Shown here one piece after another: positions 20,898 to 29,209 of a stretch of 32,235 nt of DNA. The notes below the pieces were generated by a model. That model was given only the letters and a program-made list of their open reading frames with translations, had not been told where the DNA came from and did not search any database. Numbering within the stretch: position 1 is the stretch's first letter; every line of letters starts with the position of its first letter. Location: contig NZ_SSXE01000130.1 in the NCBI RefSeq assembly GCF_021699195.1, positions 1 to 32,235 of the forward strand, read 5' to 3'. Position numbers and translations under genes: made by a program. This stretch comes from Nonomuraea sp. MG754425 (GTDB taxonomy: Bacteria; Actinomycetota; Actinomycetes; Streptosporangiales; Streptosporangiaceae).

Positions 20898-22586
20898 TCA
20901 CGACAGGCGCACGCTCTGCCTGATCCTCGACTGCGTCACGTCGTCGCAGGTGGCGCTGCCGCAGAAGTACATGATCAGCATGGTCTTGGGCTCGCGGTCG
21001 ATCACGTAGCTGACGAAGCCCAGCCTGGTGCCGGTCGCCGGGTCGTGCAGCGAGCCGTCGAAGCGGGTGGCGGGGCTGGCGCCCGCCTGGTCCTGCACGG
21101 GCTTGCCGAGATCGACCAGGCCGGGCAGCAGGGCCTCCATCTTCGGTTTCATCAGCTCGGAGGTGCCGCTGGCGTCGAGGGTGTCGGAGACCTGGACGTA
21201 CACGCCGGCGACGCCGTCGGGGCCGTCGTCGGCGATCTCCTTGACCTTCGACCAGTCGGCGCCGGGACCGGCCACGAACAGGTCCTCGAACTCCGTGGCG
21301 TGCGGGGAGGCCACGGCGAACAGGTCCTGGTGGGTGCGCACCGTCCAGTCGCCCGGGTAGTCGAAGGTGAGCGGGGCGGCGGCGCTGGTCTTGTAGGTGG
21401 CCCAGGTGTCGCCGCGGTTGCTCATGATCACGAACGCGACCAGCGCGAGCGCGGCGACGGCGGCCACCAGCGTGGCGGCCACGATCGGCAGCCGGCCCGG
21501 CCGCCCCTTGGCCGTGGACGGCCGGGTGGCCCCCGAGGGCGCGGCGAACGAGGACCCGAACGGCGGGGCCGTCGGCAGCGAGTGCGGGCCGGATCCGGGC
21601 CCGCCGCGCGGCAGGGAGTGCGGGCCCGAGCCCGGCCCCGGCTGCGGCGCCGCGTGCGCCCCCGAGTGCCGGCCGGGGTACGGCCCCGGCTGCGGACTCT
21701 GACCGGGCGGCGGCAGGAGCCCGGGGCCGGCGTACGGGTCGTGCGGGTGCCCGCCGATCGCCTCCCGCAGCGCGGTCACGAACTCGGCGCAGGTCGCGTA
21801 GCGCTGCTCGGGCGACTTGGCCAGCGCCCGCATGATCACTCCGTCCACCTGCGCGGGCAGTTCCGGACGCAGCCGCGACAGCGGCGTGGGCTGCTCGGCG
21901 AGGTGCGCCCACAGCAGCGCCATGTCGTTCTCACGCTGGAACGGCAGCCGCGCCGACAGCGCCTCGTAGACCACGCAGGCCAGCGCGTACTGGTCGCTGC
22001 GGCCGTCGATGTGCTCCTTGTTGATCTGCTCGGGCGACATGTAGCGGGGCGTGCCGATGAACTGGTCGGTCTGCGTCAGCCCCGAGATCGACGAGCGGTG
22101 CTTGGTGATGCCGAAGTCGGTCAGGTACACGTGGTCGCCGGCCAGCAGGATGTTGGCGGGCTTGACGTCGCGGTGGATCAGGTCGTGCGCGTGGGCGGCG
22201 TCGAGCGCGGCGGCCACCTGCGCGAAGATCTGGTTGGCCGGGCCGAACGGCAGCGGCCCGCGGTCGTAGATGAGCCGGCGCAGGTCGAGGCCGTCGACGT
22301 AGCGCATGGCGATGTACAGGACGCCGTCCACGTCGGCGTTCGCCTCGTAGATCGGGATGATGTTGGGGTGCTCGATGCTGGCGACCGTCCTGGACTCCAG
22401 GATGAACCGCTGCCGGAACCGGTCGTCGACGCTGAGCACCGGGTTGAGGATCTTCAGCGCGACCCGGCGGCTCAGCCTCGGGTCGAGCGCCAGGTAGACG
22501 ACGGCCATGCCGCCCTTGCCGACGATGTCCTCGATGTAGTAGCCGGCCACCTCCTGGCCGATGAGCGATCTCTCGTTCAATGACAT
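20898..22586 (-). CDS. Membrane Ser/Thr protein kinase (PknB/Hanks type, no PASTA repeats)
   Basis: The product has 562 aa from ATG 22586, whose A is the last base of the upstream gene's TGA stop. The kinase domain (~16-275) is complete: glycine loop GKGGMA (23-28), Lys45, catalytic H138-R-D140-V-K-P-A-N, D157-F-G and a GTPRYMSPEQ activation-segment end. A Pro/Gly/His-rich juxtamembrane linker (~280-360) contains a duplicated GPGSGPHSLP. One membrane span (~367-388) leads to a ~170-aa extracellular domain (FDYPGDWTVRTH and later MYFCGSATCDD) of the PsbP/DUF1795-like kind seen on other actinomycete kinases, not PASTA. It would sense something outside and phosphorylate proteins inside. The obvious partner is the co-translated pseudoprotease/zinc-ribbon protein. 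Targets are unknown. Confidence 0.95.
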   Translation of the reverse strand: MSLNERSLIGQEVAGYYIEDIVGKGGMAVVYLALDPRLSRRVALKILNPVLSVDDRFRQRFILESRTVASIEHPNIIPIYEANADVDGVLYIAMRYVDGLDLRRLIYDRGPLPFGPANQIFAQVAAALDAAHAHDLIHRDVKPANILLAGDHVYLTDFGITKHRSSISGLTQTDQFIGTPRYMSPEQINKEHIDGRSDQYALACVVYEALSARLPFQRENDMALLWAHLAEQPTPLSRLRPELPAQVDGVIMRALAKSPEQRYATCAEFVTALREAIGGHPHDPYAGPGLLPPPGQSPQPGPYPGRHSGAHAAPQPGPGSGPHSLPRGGPGSGPHSLPTAPPFGSSFAAPSGATRPSTAKGRPGRLPIVAATLVAAVAALALVAFVIMSNRGDTWATYKTSAAAPLTFDYPGDWTVRTHQDLFAVASPHATEFEDLFVAGPGADWSKVKEIADDGPDGVAGVYVQVSDTLDASGTSELMKPKMEALLPGLVDLGKPVQDQAGASPATRFDGSLHDPATGTRLGFVSYVIDREPKTMLIMYFCGSATCDDVTQSRIRQSVRLS

Positions 22587-24049
22587 CACGTCTCGATCGG
22601 GTGTCCGCAGTAGCCGCAGAAGCGATGCGCGGGGCCGAGTCTCATGCCGCACGAGGTGCAGTACTTGATCGCGGGGTCCGGCGCGGTCATCACCTGCTGC
22701 TGCTGCGGGGCCAGGTGGAACGGCTGGGAGCGCCGGACGACCACGGTCTGGTTCGCGGCGTCGTCGAACGGCGGGCCGGCCGCCGCCGGCGGTGGCGGCT
22801 CCGCCGGTCCCTCCGCGGCGCGACGGCGCCACAGCAGGTACGCCCCGCCCCCCGCCGCCACGAAGAGCACCCCGGCCGCCAGGACGTACGGCCACAGCGG
22901 CATGGACCCGCCGCTCTCGCTCACCGCCTGCTTCGTGCCCTGGTCCTCGGGGCCGCCCCGCTTGGCCAGCGACGTCTTGAGCAGCGTCTGGGCCACCACG
23001 TTGCCGGGGTAGAGCTCCAGCACGCGCTGGAAGCCCGGCGCGGCCTCGGTGTAGTACTTCGTGTGGTAGCGGGTCAGCGCCGCCTCGAAGGCGGTGTCGA
23101 TCGCGCCTCTGCGCGGCACCACCTTGGCGGCGGCCAGGATGGCGGTGACCTCCTTGACGCCGATCATCCGGCCCTCGTCGCCGCCGCCGATCAGCAGGCC
23201 GATGACGTGCCCGTCCTTGTCGCCGATGACGGGCGCGCCGATCAGGCCCTTGTCGGCGAGGCCGCCCAGCTTGACCGGCTCGTCGGCCTTCTTCTCGGGG
23301 TCGGCGAACGGCCGGCCGGTCTCCCCCGGCGTACCGCCCTTGCCGAGGTGGGCGATCTCCACCCGTTCGGCCGTGTCGGGGCCGGGCCGGGCGAGGAAGC
23401 CGGCCACGTTGGTGGGCGCGCCCTCCTGCTCGGGCACCTTGTCGGCGAGCGGCGCGGTCGGCATGCCGACGCCGCCCGCGACGGGGGTCACCGGGGCCAG
23501 TACGGCGGGGCTGTCGGGTTCGGGGCCGGCCTTGACGAGTTCGACCTGGTAGCCGTCGGGGCTGGCCGGTGACACGTTGGGGAAGGCCGTGATCGTGGTG
23601 GTGACCTCGACGATGCAGGTGGCGGTGTCGCTGTCGGGCGTGTAGCACTCCTGGAGGTGATGGTCGAGCAGGTCGTCGGAGAGCTTGTGCTTCTTGTCGT
23701 CGGCCGGGATCTTCACGTCGTGGTGCTCGGCGAAGATCTTGTTGGCGGCGTAGACGGCGACGTCGTCGGGGTTCACGGCCAGCCGCCGCAGGGCCACGAT
23801 CGTGCCGTCGGGGTTGACGACCGTGCCGGTGCCCGCCGCGAACGGGAGGTCGTAGGAACGGTCCACATGCTTCAGCTCGCCGATGTGGTCGAGCAGAGTG
23901 ATCTTCACATGGGACACGGCCTCCAGCCGCACCACGGCGGGGGTCACCAGGTCGGTGATGCCGCTCGGGTGCTCGTGGGCCGCGACCGGGGTCGCGATGA
24001 GCGCCAGTGCCACCGCGGCGCCACCGGCAAGGGCTGTGAGGCGCGCCAT
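22586..24049 (-). CDS. Membrane pseudo-trypsin protein with cytoplasmic C-terminal zinc ribbon
   Basis: The product has 487 aa from ATG 24049, with GGAG 5 nt upstream; GTG 24064 is an alternative start. Signal peptide (cleaved near AHEHPSG), then a trypsin/HtrA-like domain. GTGTVVNPDGTIVALRR (73-89) matches the GTGF-VVNPDG-IVTAAHVV region of active homologues but lacks the catalytic His. GLIGAPVIG (268-276) stands where G-N-S-G-G-P-V should be, so the Ser is gone. A helical segment (~315-365), a membrane span (~385-406) and a cytoplasmic tail follow. The tail has a Thr-containing N-Q-T-V-V-V-R-R stretch and a zinc ribbon, C464-T-S-C467 and C478-G-Y-C481. It looks like an inactive protease used as an outside binding domain, coupled to an inside zinc ribbon, and shares its stop/start with a Ser/Thr kinase. 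Sensor, scaffold or kinase substrate are all possible. Confidence 0.85.
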   Translation of the reverse strand: MARLTALAGGAAVALALIATPVAAHEHPSGITDLVTPAVVRLEAVSHVKITLLDHIGELKHVDRSYDLPFAAGTGTVVNPDGTIVALRRLAVNPDDVAVYAANKIFAEHHDVKIPADDKKHKLSDDLLDHHLQECYTPDSDTATCIVEVTTTITAFPNVSPASPDGYQVELVKAGPEPDSPAVLAPVTPVAGGVGMPTAPLADKVPEQEGAPTNVAGFLARPGPDTAERVEIAHLGKGGTPGETGRPFADPEKKADEPVKLGGLADKGLIGAPVIGDKDGHVIGLLIGGGDEGRMIGVKEVTAILAAAKVVPRRGAIDTAFEAALTRYHTKYYTEAAPGFQRVLELYPGNVVAQTLLKTSLAKRGGPEDQGTKQAVSESGGSMPLWPYVLAAGVLFVAAGGGAYLLWRRRAAEGPAEPPPPAAAGPPFDDAANQTVVVRRSQPFHLAPQQQQVMTAPDPAIKYCTSCGMRLGPAHRFCGYCGHPIET

Positions 24050-24116
24050 CTCCGCTCCAAACACTGGAATACGACCAGGGTCCCAATCACATGGCGTAAG
24101 TCAATAGAGCACTTCA

Positions 24117-24153
24117 TAGACAAGCGCTTGCTCGGGGACATAACGTACCTGGA
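24117..24153 (+). promoter_or_regulatory. Probable leaderless promoter of hyuA
   Basis: TAGACA (24117-24122) and TAACGT (24141-24146) are separated by 18 bp. The predicted transcription start falls at or next to the A of ATG 24153. The gene has no ribosome-binding site, which fits a leaderless mRNA. Confidence 0.5.
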
Positions 24154-26162
24154 TGGCATACGCGATCGGCGTCGATGTCGGCGGCACCTTCACCGACGTG
24201 GTCCTGAGCGGCACGTCCGGCGCGATTTCCGTGACCAAATGTCTGAGCACCCACTACGACCCCATCGCGGGCATCGTCTCCGGCGTTACGCGCGTGCTCG
24301 ACGGCCACGACCCCGCACAGGTCACCCGGGTGGTGCACGCGACGACGCTGGCCACCAACGCGGTGCTCGAACGCCGGGGAGCCCGCGTCGCCTTCGTCAC
24401 CACACGCGGCTTTCGCGCCGCCATCCCGCTCGGCCGCCACGCCCGCGTCGAGGAGGACCGTTACGACCTGCGCTTCACGCCGCCCCCTCCCCCGGTCGCG
24501 CCGGGCGACTGCTTCGAGGTGACGGAGCGGGTCTCGGCCCGCGGCACGGTGCTGACCCCCCTCGACACCGATTCGGTACGCCGGGTCGCCGCCGAGATCG
24601 CGGCCCGCGGCATCGAGTCGGCGGCGGTGTGCCTGCTGCACGCCTACGCCTACCCGGAGCACGAACGGCGGGTGGCGCAGATCCTGCGCGAGTCGGTGCC
24701 CGGCGTCGTGACCTCGTCGGAGACCTGGCCCGAGATCCGCGAGTACGAGCGCGCCACCACCACCATCATGTCCGCCTACATCGGCCCGCTGGTGTCGTCG
24801 TACCTGTCGCGGCTGCGGGAGCGGCTGGCCGCGATCGGCGTGCGCGCGCCCGTGCACGTGATGGAGTCGGGCGGCGGGGTGATCTCCGCCGAGCTGGCCG
24901 CCAGGCGGGCGGTGGCCATGATCGAGTCGGGGCCGGCGGCGGGCGTGCTCGCGGCGGCCGGAGCCGGGTTCGCGGACGCCATCTCGTTCGACATGGGCGG
25001 GACCACCGCCAAGACGTGCGTGGTGCGCGGCGGGCGGCCGGAGATCACCCACGAGTTCCACGTCGGGGGCAAGGGCAGCTTCGGCGGACGGCGGGCCGGG
25101 ACCGGCGTGCCGATCAAGACCCCGGCCATCGACCTGGCGGAGGTCGGAGCCGGGGGCGGCAGCGTGGCCTGGCTGGACCCGGCGGGCGCGCTGCGCGTCG
25201 GCCCGCGCTCGGCGGGCTCCTCCCCCGGCCCCGCCTGCTACGGCCTCGGCGGCTCCGAGCCGACCGTCACCGACGCGAACCTCGTGCTCGGCTACCTGTC
25301 CTCCGCCTCCATGCCGCTCTCGCCCGGCCTGGCCGGCAAGGCGCTCGACCGGCTCGCCGAGCCCCTGGGGGTGACGCGCGAGCAGGCCGCGTACGCGGTG
25401 CACGAGATCGTCAGCGCCTCGATGGCGTCGGCCGTGCACGTGGTCACGGTGCAGCGGGGCATCGACCCGCGCGGCTTCGTCCTGGTCGCCTTCGGCGGCG
25501 CGGGGCCCATGCACGCGGCCCGGGTCGCCGAGCGCTTCGGCATCGGGACGGTCGCCGTCCCGGCGCACTGCGGGGTGGCCTCGGCGGCCGGGCTGCTGAC
25601 GGCCGCGCTGTCCACTGACCGCGTCCTGTCACGCCTGGACGAGCCCGACCCGGAGGCCGTCTTCGCCTCCCTCGCCGCGGACGCCGCCGCCGACCTCGGC
25701 CTGTCCCTCTCCGCGCCCGAGGTGCGGGTACTGCGCTCGGTGGACGTCCGCTTCGCGGGCCAGTCGCACGACCTCACCGTGGACTGGTCCGCCGACCGCG
25801 CCGAACTGGAGTCGCGCTTCTCCCGCCGGTACGCGCAGGTGTACGGGATCACCCAGCGAGGGGAGATCGAGCTGGTGAGCTACCGCGTGCGGGTCACCGT
25901 CGGGGCCACCCGCCGGGCACCCCAGGTCACCGGGCCGCGGCCCCCGGGCGGCCCCCCGTCGGCGCGCCGGGCGTACTTCCCCGAGCTCGGCGGGCACACC
26001 GAGGTCCCCGTGCACACCAGGCGGACGCTGAACGGCGCGGGTGGCGCCGTGCCCGGCCCGGCCGTCGTCGAGGACCCCGGGTCGACGATCGTCGTCCCGC
26101 CCGGCTGGGCCGCCGCCCTCACCGGCTCCGACGCCGTGCACCTCACCCGGGACGCCGCGTGA
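24153..26162 (+). CDS. hyuA: Hydantoinase/oxoprolinase family protein, ATP-binding HyuA-type subunit
   Basis: The product has 669 aa, close to the family's ~690. The N-terminal phosphate-binding loop GVDVGGTFTD (6-15), the ATTLATNAVLER segment and a second ATPase motif ISFDMGGTTAK (277-287) define the HyuA/N-methylhydantoinase A/acetone carboxylase alpha-like subunit. This subunit activates an amide or ketone with ATP before ring opening or carboxylation by the B subunit. The start has no ribosome-binding site and sits at the predicted transcription start. The stop overlaps the GTG of hyuB (GTGA), giving a classical two-gene operon. The substrate (hydantoin, 5-oxoproline, another cyclic amide, or a ketone) cannot be read from the sequence. 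No transporter or third carboxylase subunit is adjacent. Confidence 0.93.
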   Translation: MAYAIGVDVGGTFTDVVLSGTSGAISVTKCLSTHYDPIAGIVSGVTRVLDGHDPAQVTRVVHATTLATNAVLERRGARVAFVTTRGFRAAIPLGRHARVEEDRYDLRFTPPPPPVAPGDCFEVTERVSARGTVLTPLDTDSVRRVAAEIAARGIESAAVCLLHAYAYPEHERRVAQILRESVPGVVTSSETWPEIREYERATTTIMSAYIGPLVSSYLSRLRERLAAIGVRAPVHVMESGGGVISAELAARRAVAMIESGPAAGVLAAAGAGFADAISFDMGGTTAKTCVVRGGRPEITHEFHVGGKGSFGGRRAGTGVPIKTPAIDLAEVGAGGGSVAWLDPAGALRVGPRSAGSSPGPACYGLGGSEPTVTDANLVLGYLSSASMPLSPGLAGKALDRLAEPLGVTREQAAYAVHEIVSASMASAVHVVTVQRGIDPRGFVLVAFGGAGPMHAARVAERFGIGTVAVPAHCGVASAAGLLTAALSTDRVLSRLDEPDPEAVFASLAADAAADLGLSLSAPEVRVLRSVDVRFAGQSHDLTVDWSADRAELESRFSRRYAQVYGITQRGEIELVSYRVRVTVGATRRAPQVTGPRPPGGPPSARRAYFPELGGHTEVPVHTRRTLNGAGGAVPGPAVVEDPGSTIVVPPGWAAALTGSDAVHLTRDAA

Positions 26163-27823
26163 GCGCCGGCTCCCTGACCGCCGAGGTGCTGCGCAACGCC
26201 CTGGTCGTGGCGGCGGAGGAGGCGAGCATCGTGGTGGTGCGCTCGGCGTACTCGACGTTCATCGTGGAGGGCTCCGACGCCTCGGCCGCGATCCTCGACG
26301 CCCGGGGCCGGCTGATCGCGCACTCCATGGCCACCACGCTGATGAACAGCATGGCGCTCAAGGTCGCCCTCCCCGAGCTGATCGCGGACATCCCCCTGGA
26401 CGGCATGCGCCCCGGCGAGGTGTACGCGCTCAACGACGCCTACCGGGGCGGCGTGCACACCAACGACCTGCTCGTCTACCGGCCCGTCTTCGTCGCGGGC
26501 GAGCCGGCGTACTTCACCGCCACCATGATCCACGTCTCCGACCTGGGCGGGCTGTCGGCGGGCGGCATGGCCCCGCTGGCCACCGACATCTTCCTGGAGG
26601 GCCTGCAGCTCCCGCCGGTGCGGCTGGCCACGGGCGCGGGCCTGGAACCGGCCGTCGAGGCGGTGCTGAAGGCCAACAGCCGCACGCCCGACAAGGTGAT
26701 GGGCGACGTGCGGGCCCTCGTCGCCGGCACGGCGGTGGCCGCCGCCCGGCTGGAGTCCCTGCTCGCCGAGTACGGGACGGCCGGCCTGGCCCAGGGCGTG
26801 GCCGACTACCTCGACCACACCGAGGCCAGGACCCGCGCGGCGCTCGCGGAGCTGCCCACCGGCCGGTTCGAGGCGGCGTACCCGATCGACGACGACGGGA
26901 TCGACCCGGACCGGCCGCACCACGTCCGCGTGGCCGTCACGCTCGGCGGGGACGGGACCGCCTCGCTGGACTTCGCCGGGACGGACCCGCAGGTCCCGGC
27001 GGCGATCAACGCCTCGGCGTCCCAGTCGCTGGCCGCCGCCGTGTTCGCCGTCCGCTGCTTCCTCGACCCGTCGATCCCCATGAACGACGGCTGCCTGCGC
27101 GCCATCGACGTGCACCTGCCGGAGGGCTCCCTGCTCAACGCCCGTTCCCCGCACCCCTGCGGCGGCCGGTACGTCCCCATCTACGCCGCCATGGAGGCCG
27201 TCTTCCAGGCCCTGTCGGACGCGGTGCCCGAGCGGGCCATCGCGGCCAGCGGGATCCTGCAGCCGTTCTCGATCGCGGCGGTGGGGGCGCCGTACTGGAT
27301 CCACCTGTCGTACGACTTCGGCGGCGTCGGCGCGCGCCGGGGCCTGGACGGGCCGGACGCGACGGGAGTGCACTTCGGCATCGGCCGCAACTCGGTGCCG
27401 CAGGCGGAGCCGGTGGAGAGCCGCTGCCCGCTGATCGTCGAGTCGATCGAGACGATCCCCGACTCCGGCGGCCCGGGACGGCACCGGGGCGGGCTGGGGT
27501 CGCGCACGGTGTACCGGTTCCTCGCCGACTGCCACGTCACGACCCGGGGCGACCGTCTCCGGCTGGCCCCTCCCGGCCGGGAGGGCGGGCTGCCGGGGCG
27601 GCCGGGCGGGTTCTTCCTGCGGCGGCCGGACGGCACGGTGGAGCGGCTGGCGTCCAAGGTGAACAACGTGCGCTTCGCGGCCGGGGAGGCGTTCGTCGTG
27701 GAGACGACCGGCGGGGGCGGGCTGGGGCCCCCGCGCGAACGCGAACGCGCCGCCATCCTGGCGGACCTCGACGCCGGACGGATCACGCCGCAGGGCGCCG
27801 CCGACGACTACGGCTTCGCCTGA
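26159..27823 (+). CDS. hyuB: Hydantoinase B/oxoprolinase family subunit
   Basis: The product has 554 aa from GTG 26159, overlapping the hyuA stop by 4 nt. Typical family segments are visible: L-R-N-A-L-V-V-A-A-E-E-A near the start, G-S-D-A-S-A-A-I-L-D-A-R-G-R-L-I-A-H-S, GEVYALNDAYRGGVHTND, the H-V-S-D-L-G-G motif and a Gly-rich C-terminal TTGGGGLGPPRER followed by D-L-D-A-G-R-I-T. It is the catalytic partner of HyuA in ATP-dependent hydantoin or oxoproline hydrolysis. The length is normal and nothing appears broken. A hairpin and a 34-bp duplication follow the stop codon. It is convergent with the cobalamin-salvage operon. Confidence 0.93.
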   Translation: MSAGSLTAEVLRNALVVAAEEASIVVVRSAYSTFIVEGSDASAAILDARGRLIAHSMATTLMNSMALKVALPELIADIPLDGMRPGEVYALNDAYRGGVHTNDLLVYRPVFVAGEPAYFTATMIHVSDLGGLSAGGMAPLATDIFLEGLQLPPVRLATGAGLEPAVEAVLKANSRTPDKVMGDVRALVAGTAVAAARLESLLAEYGTAGLAQGVADYLDHTEARTRAALAELPTGRFEAAYPIDDDGIDPDRPHHVRVAVTLGGDGTASLDFAGTDPQVPAAINASASQSLAAAVFAVRCFLDPSIPMNDGCLRAIDVHLPEGSLLNARSPHPCGGRYVPIYAAMEAVFQALSDAVPERAIAASGILQPFSIAAVGAPYWIHLSYDFGGVGARRGLDGPDATGVHFGIGRNSVPQAEPVESRCPLIVESIETIPDSGGPGRHRGGLGSRTVYRFLADCHVTTRGDRLRLAPPGREGGLPGRPGGFFLRRPDGTVERLASKVNNVRFAAGEAFVVETTGGGGLGPPRERERAAILADLDAGRITPQGAADDYGFA

Positions 27824-27859
27824 ACTCCCCACGGCTCCGCGTCCGGCCGTGCGGGCGTG

Positions 27860-27886
27860 GCCTGACGGCACGACCTCACGTCAGGC
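27860..27886. terminator. Hairpin downstream of hyuB
   Basis: GCCTGACG (27860-27867) and CGTCAGGC (27879-27886) are an exact 8-bp inverted repeat with an 11-nt loop, between the convergent stops of hyuB (27823) and cbiZ (27936). It has no T-run. It could serve both directions. Confidence 0.5.
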
Positions 27887-27946
27887 GAAGCGGCCCGACG
27901 GCGACGGCCCCGCGTCAGACGGAGCGGCCCGACGGCTATGGCTTCG
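27879..27946. repeat. Two tandem copies of a 34-bp unit (28/34 identical)
   Basis: Unit 1 is 27879-27912 and unit 2 is 27913-27946; both begin CGTCAG and share the core AGCGGCCCGACGGC. Unit 2 runs into the last codons of cbiZ, so the cbiZ C-terminus is partly repeat-derived. The end of unit 2 also resembles the last codons of hyuB (GACGACTACGGCTTCG against GACGGCTATGGCTTCG). Confidence 0.7.
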
Positions 27947-28439
27947 GGTGAGGGTGGCCGGGCCAGGACTCGGCGCCGCGGCGGACCGCCGTGTGGACGG
28001 CGCGTGCCACCCGTGCCCCCCACTCCGAGCGCGGACCGCCGAAGAGCTGCGGCGGCCCCTCGGCGGGCACGGCCACGCACACGGCGTCCGAGGCGGTGCC
28101 GGTCCCGGCGAACCCGGTCTCGACGAGCGCCTGCGTCTTCGCCTCCGTGACCGTCATCACCATGTTGACCAGCGCCGCGTCCGTCATGGCCACCGGCAGG
28201 ACCGCCACGATGTTGACGGTGCCCACCCGCATGGGGGCCAGTTCGGGATCCTCCCGGCCTTCCGGCGCGGCGGCCCAGGTCGGCACCCGCAGCCCCACCG
28301 TCGCGTACGCCTCCGTCCACTCCCGGGGCCCGATGCCGCCGCCGAGCACGGCGGAGGAGATCATCCGCCAGCCGGGCCCGAACTCCCACAGCAGCGACCC
28401 GAGCCGGGTCCCGTCCTCGATGCGGTAGGTGAGCTTCAC
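27936..28439 (-). CDS. cbiZ: CbiZ-type adenosylcobinamide amidohydrolase, apparently shortened
   Basis: The product has 167 aa from GTG 28439, overlapping the btuD stop as GTGA and preceded by GGGGAGG. CbiZ features: LLWEFGPGWRMISSAVLGGG at the start, GTVNIVAVLPVAMTDAALVN, TVTEAKTQAL, G-T-A-S-D-A-V-C-V-A-V-P and FGGPRSEWGARVARAVH. CbiZ removes the aminopropanol arm of imported (pseudo)cobinamide or pseudocobalamin so that it can be rebuilt into usable B12. Family members I know are about 210-240 aa. Here GIGPREW is followed after only a few residues by ATVGLRVPTWAAAP, so about 45-50 residues of the middle, including the usual M-T-A-A-D-V stretch, seem to be missing in frame. Activity is therefore uncertain. 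It sits last in the riboswitch-controlled btuFCD operon. Confidence 0.85.
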   Translation of the reverse strand: MKLTYRIEDGTRLGSLLWEFGPGWRMISSAVLGGGIGPREWTEAYATVGLRVPTWAAAPEGREDPELAPMRVGTVNIVAVLPVAMTDAALVNMVMTVTEAKTQALVETGFAGTGTASDAVCVAVPAEGPPQLFGGPRSEWGARVARAVHTAVRRGAESWPGHPHPKP

Positions 28440-29209
28440 GGTCCTCCCCTCACCAGGTGGACGACGGGCCGCCCGTCGGGTCCAGGCTCGATCTTCACAT
28501 GCGCGTCGAAGTGGCGTCCCACGAGCTCCTCGGTCAGCACCCGCGCCGGCTCGCCCGCGGCGGCGGCCCGGCCCTCGGTCAGCAGCAGGAGGGAGTCGGC
28601 GTAGAGGCCGGCGACGGTCAGGTCGTGCAGGGTGGTGACGACGGTGAGGCCGTCGGTGCGGCGCAGCCGGTCCACCAGTTCCAGCACCTGCTGCTGGTGC
28701 CCGAGGTCGAGCGCGGTGGTGGGCTCGTCCAGCAGCAGCGCGGGGGCCTCCTGGGCGAGCGCCCTGGCGAGCACGACGCGCTGCCGCTCCCCGCCGGACA
28801 GTTCCCCGACGCGGCGCGTGGCCAGCGCCGTCAGGTCGAGGCGGTCGAGCACGGACTCCGTCACCTCGCGGTCGTGCCGGCTCTCGCGGCCCAGGTAGGG
28901 GATGAACGGGGTGCGGCCCAGCAGCGCGTAGTCGAAGACGGTCATGTCGCGGGGCAGGGCGGGCGTCTGCGGCGCGTACGCCAGCAGCCTGGCCCGCTCG
29001 CGCGGCTTGAGCCCGCCGGCCGGCCGGGAGTCGAGCATGATCGCGCCCCGGTGCCTGACCAGCCCCATGAGTGCCTTGAGCAGGGTGGACTTGCCCGCCC
29101 CGTTGGGCCCGATGACGCCCACCCACTCGCCGCGCCGCACCTCGAAGTCCACGCCGTCGAGGACGTCGCGCTCCCCGAGCCGCACGGACAGGCCGCTCGC
29201 GCTGATCAT
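28436..29209 (-). CDS. btuD: Cobalamin/corrinoid ABC importer, ATP-binding protein
   Basis: The product has 257 aa from ATG 29209, which overlaps the permease stop (ATGA). Walker A GPNGAGKST (34-42), Q-loop region LLAYAPQTP, signature LSGGERQR, Walker B ALLLDEPTTALD and the switch His in TTLHDL are all intact. The protein belongs to the FecCD/BtuCD class of importers. The cobalamin riboswitch upstream and CbiZ downstream point to corrinoid, not siderophore, uptake. It energises import through the permease encoded directly upstream. Confidence 0.93.
   Translation of the reverse strand: MISASGLSVRLGERDVLDGVDFEVRRGEWVGVIGPNGAGKSTLLKALMGLVRHRGAIMLDSRPAGGLKPRERARLLAYAPQTPALPRDMTVFDYALLGRTPFIPYLGRESRHDREVTESVLDRLDLTALATRRVGELSGGERQRVVLARALAQEAPALLLDEPTTALDLGHQQQVLELVDRLRRTDGLTVVTTLHDLTVAGLYADSLLLLTEGRAAAAGEPARVLTEELVGRHFDAHVKIEPGPDGRPVVHLVRGGP

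Noticed and set aside
20162..22586. Response regulator and Ser/Thr kinase as a two-component pair
   Set aside because: The kinase is a Hanks-type enzyme with HRD and DFG motifs, not a histidine kinase. A stop, an 80-bp gap and a palindrome separate the genes.
20898..24086. A single 1062-codon gene joining the kinase to upstream sequence
   Set aside because: Upstream of 22586 this frame is low-complexity Arg-rich sequence, while the overlapping frame encodes a coherent signal-peptide/membrane/zinc-ribbon protein. Two overlapping genes are the better reading.
27879..27946. CRISPR-like array
   Set aside because: Only two imperfect copies directly abutting with no spacers, and no cas genes.
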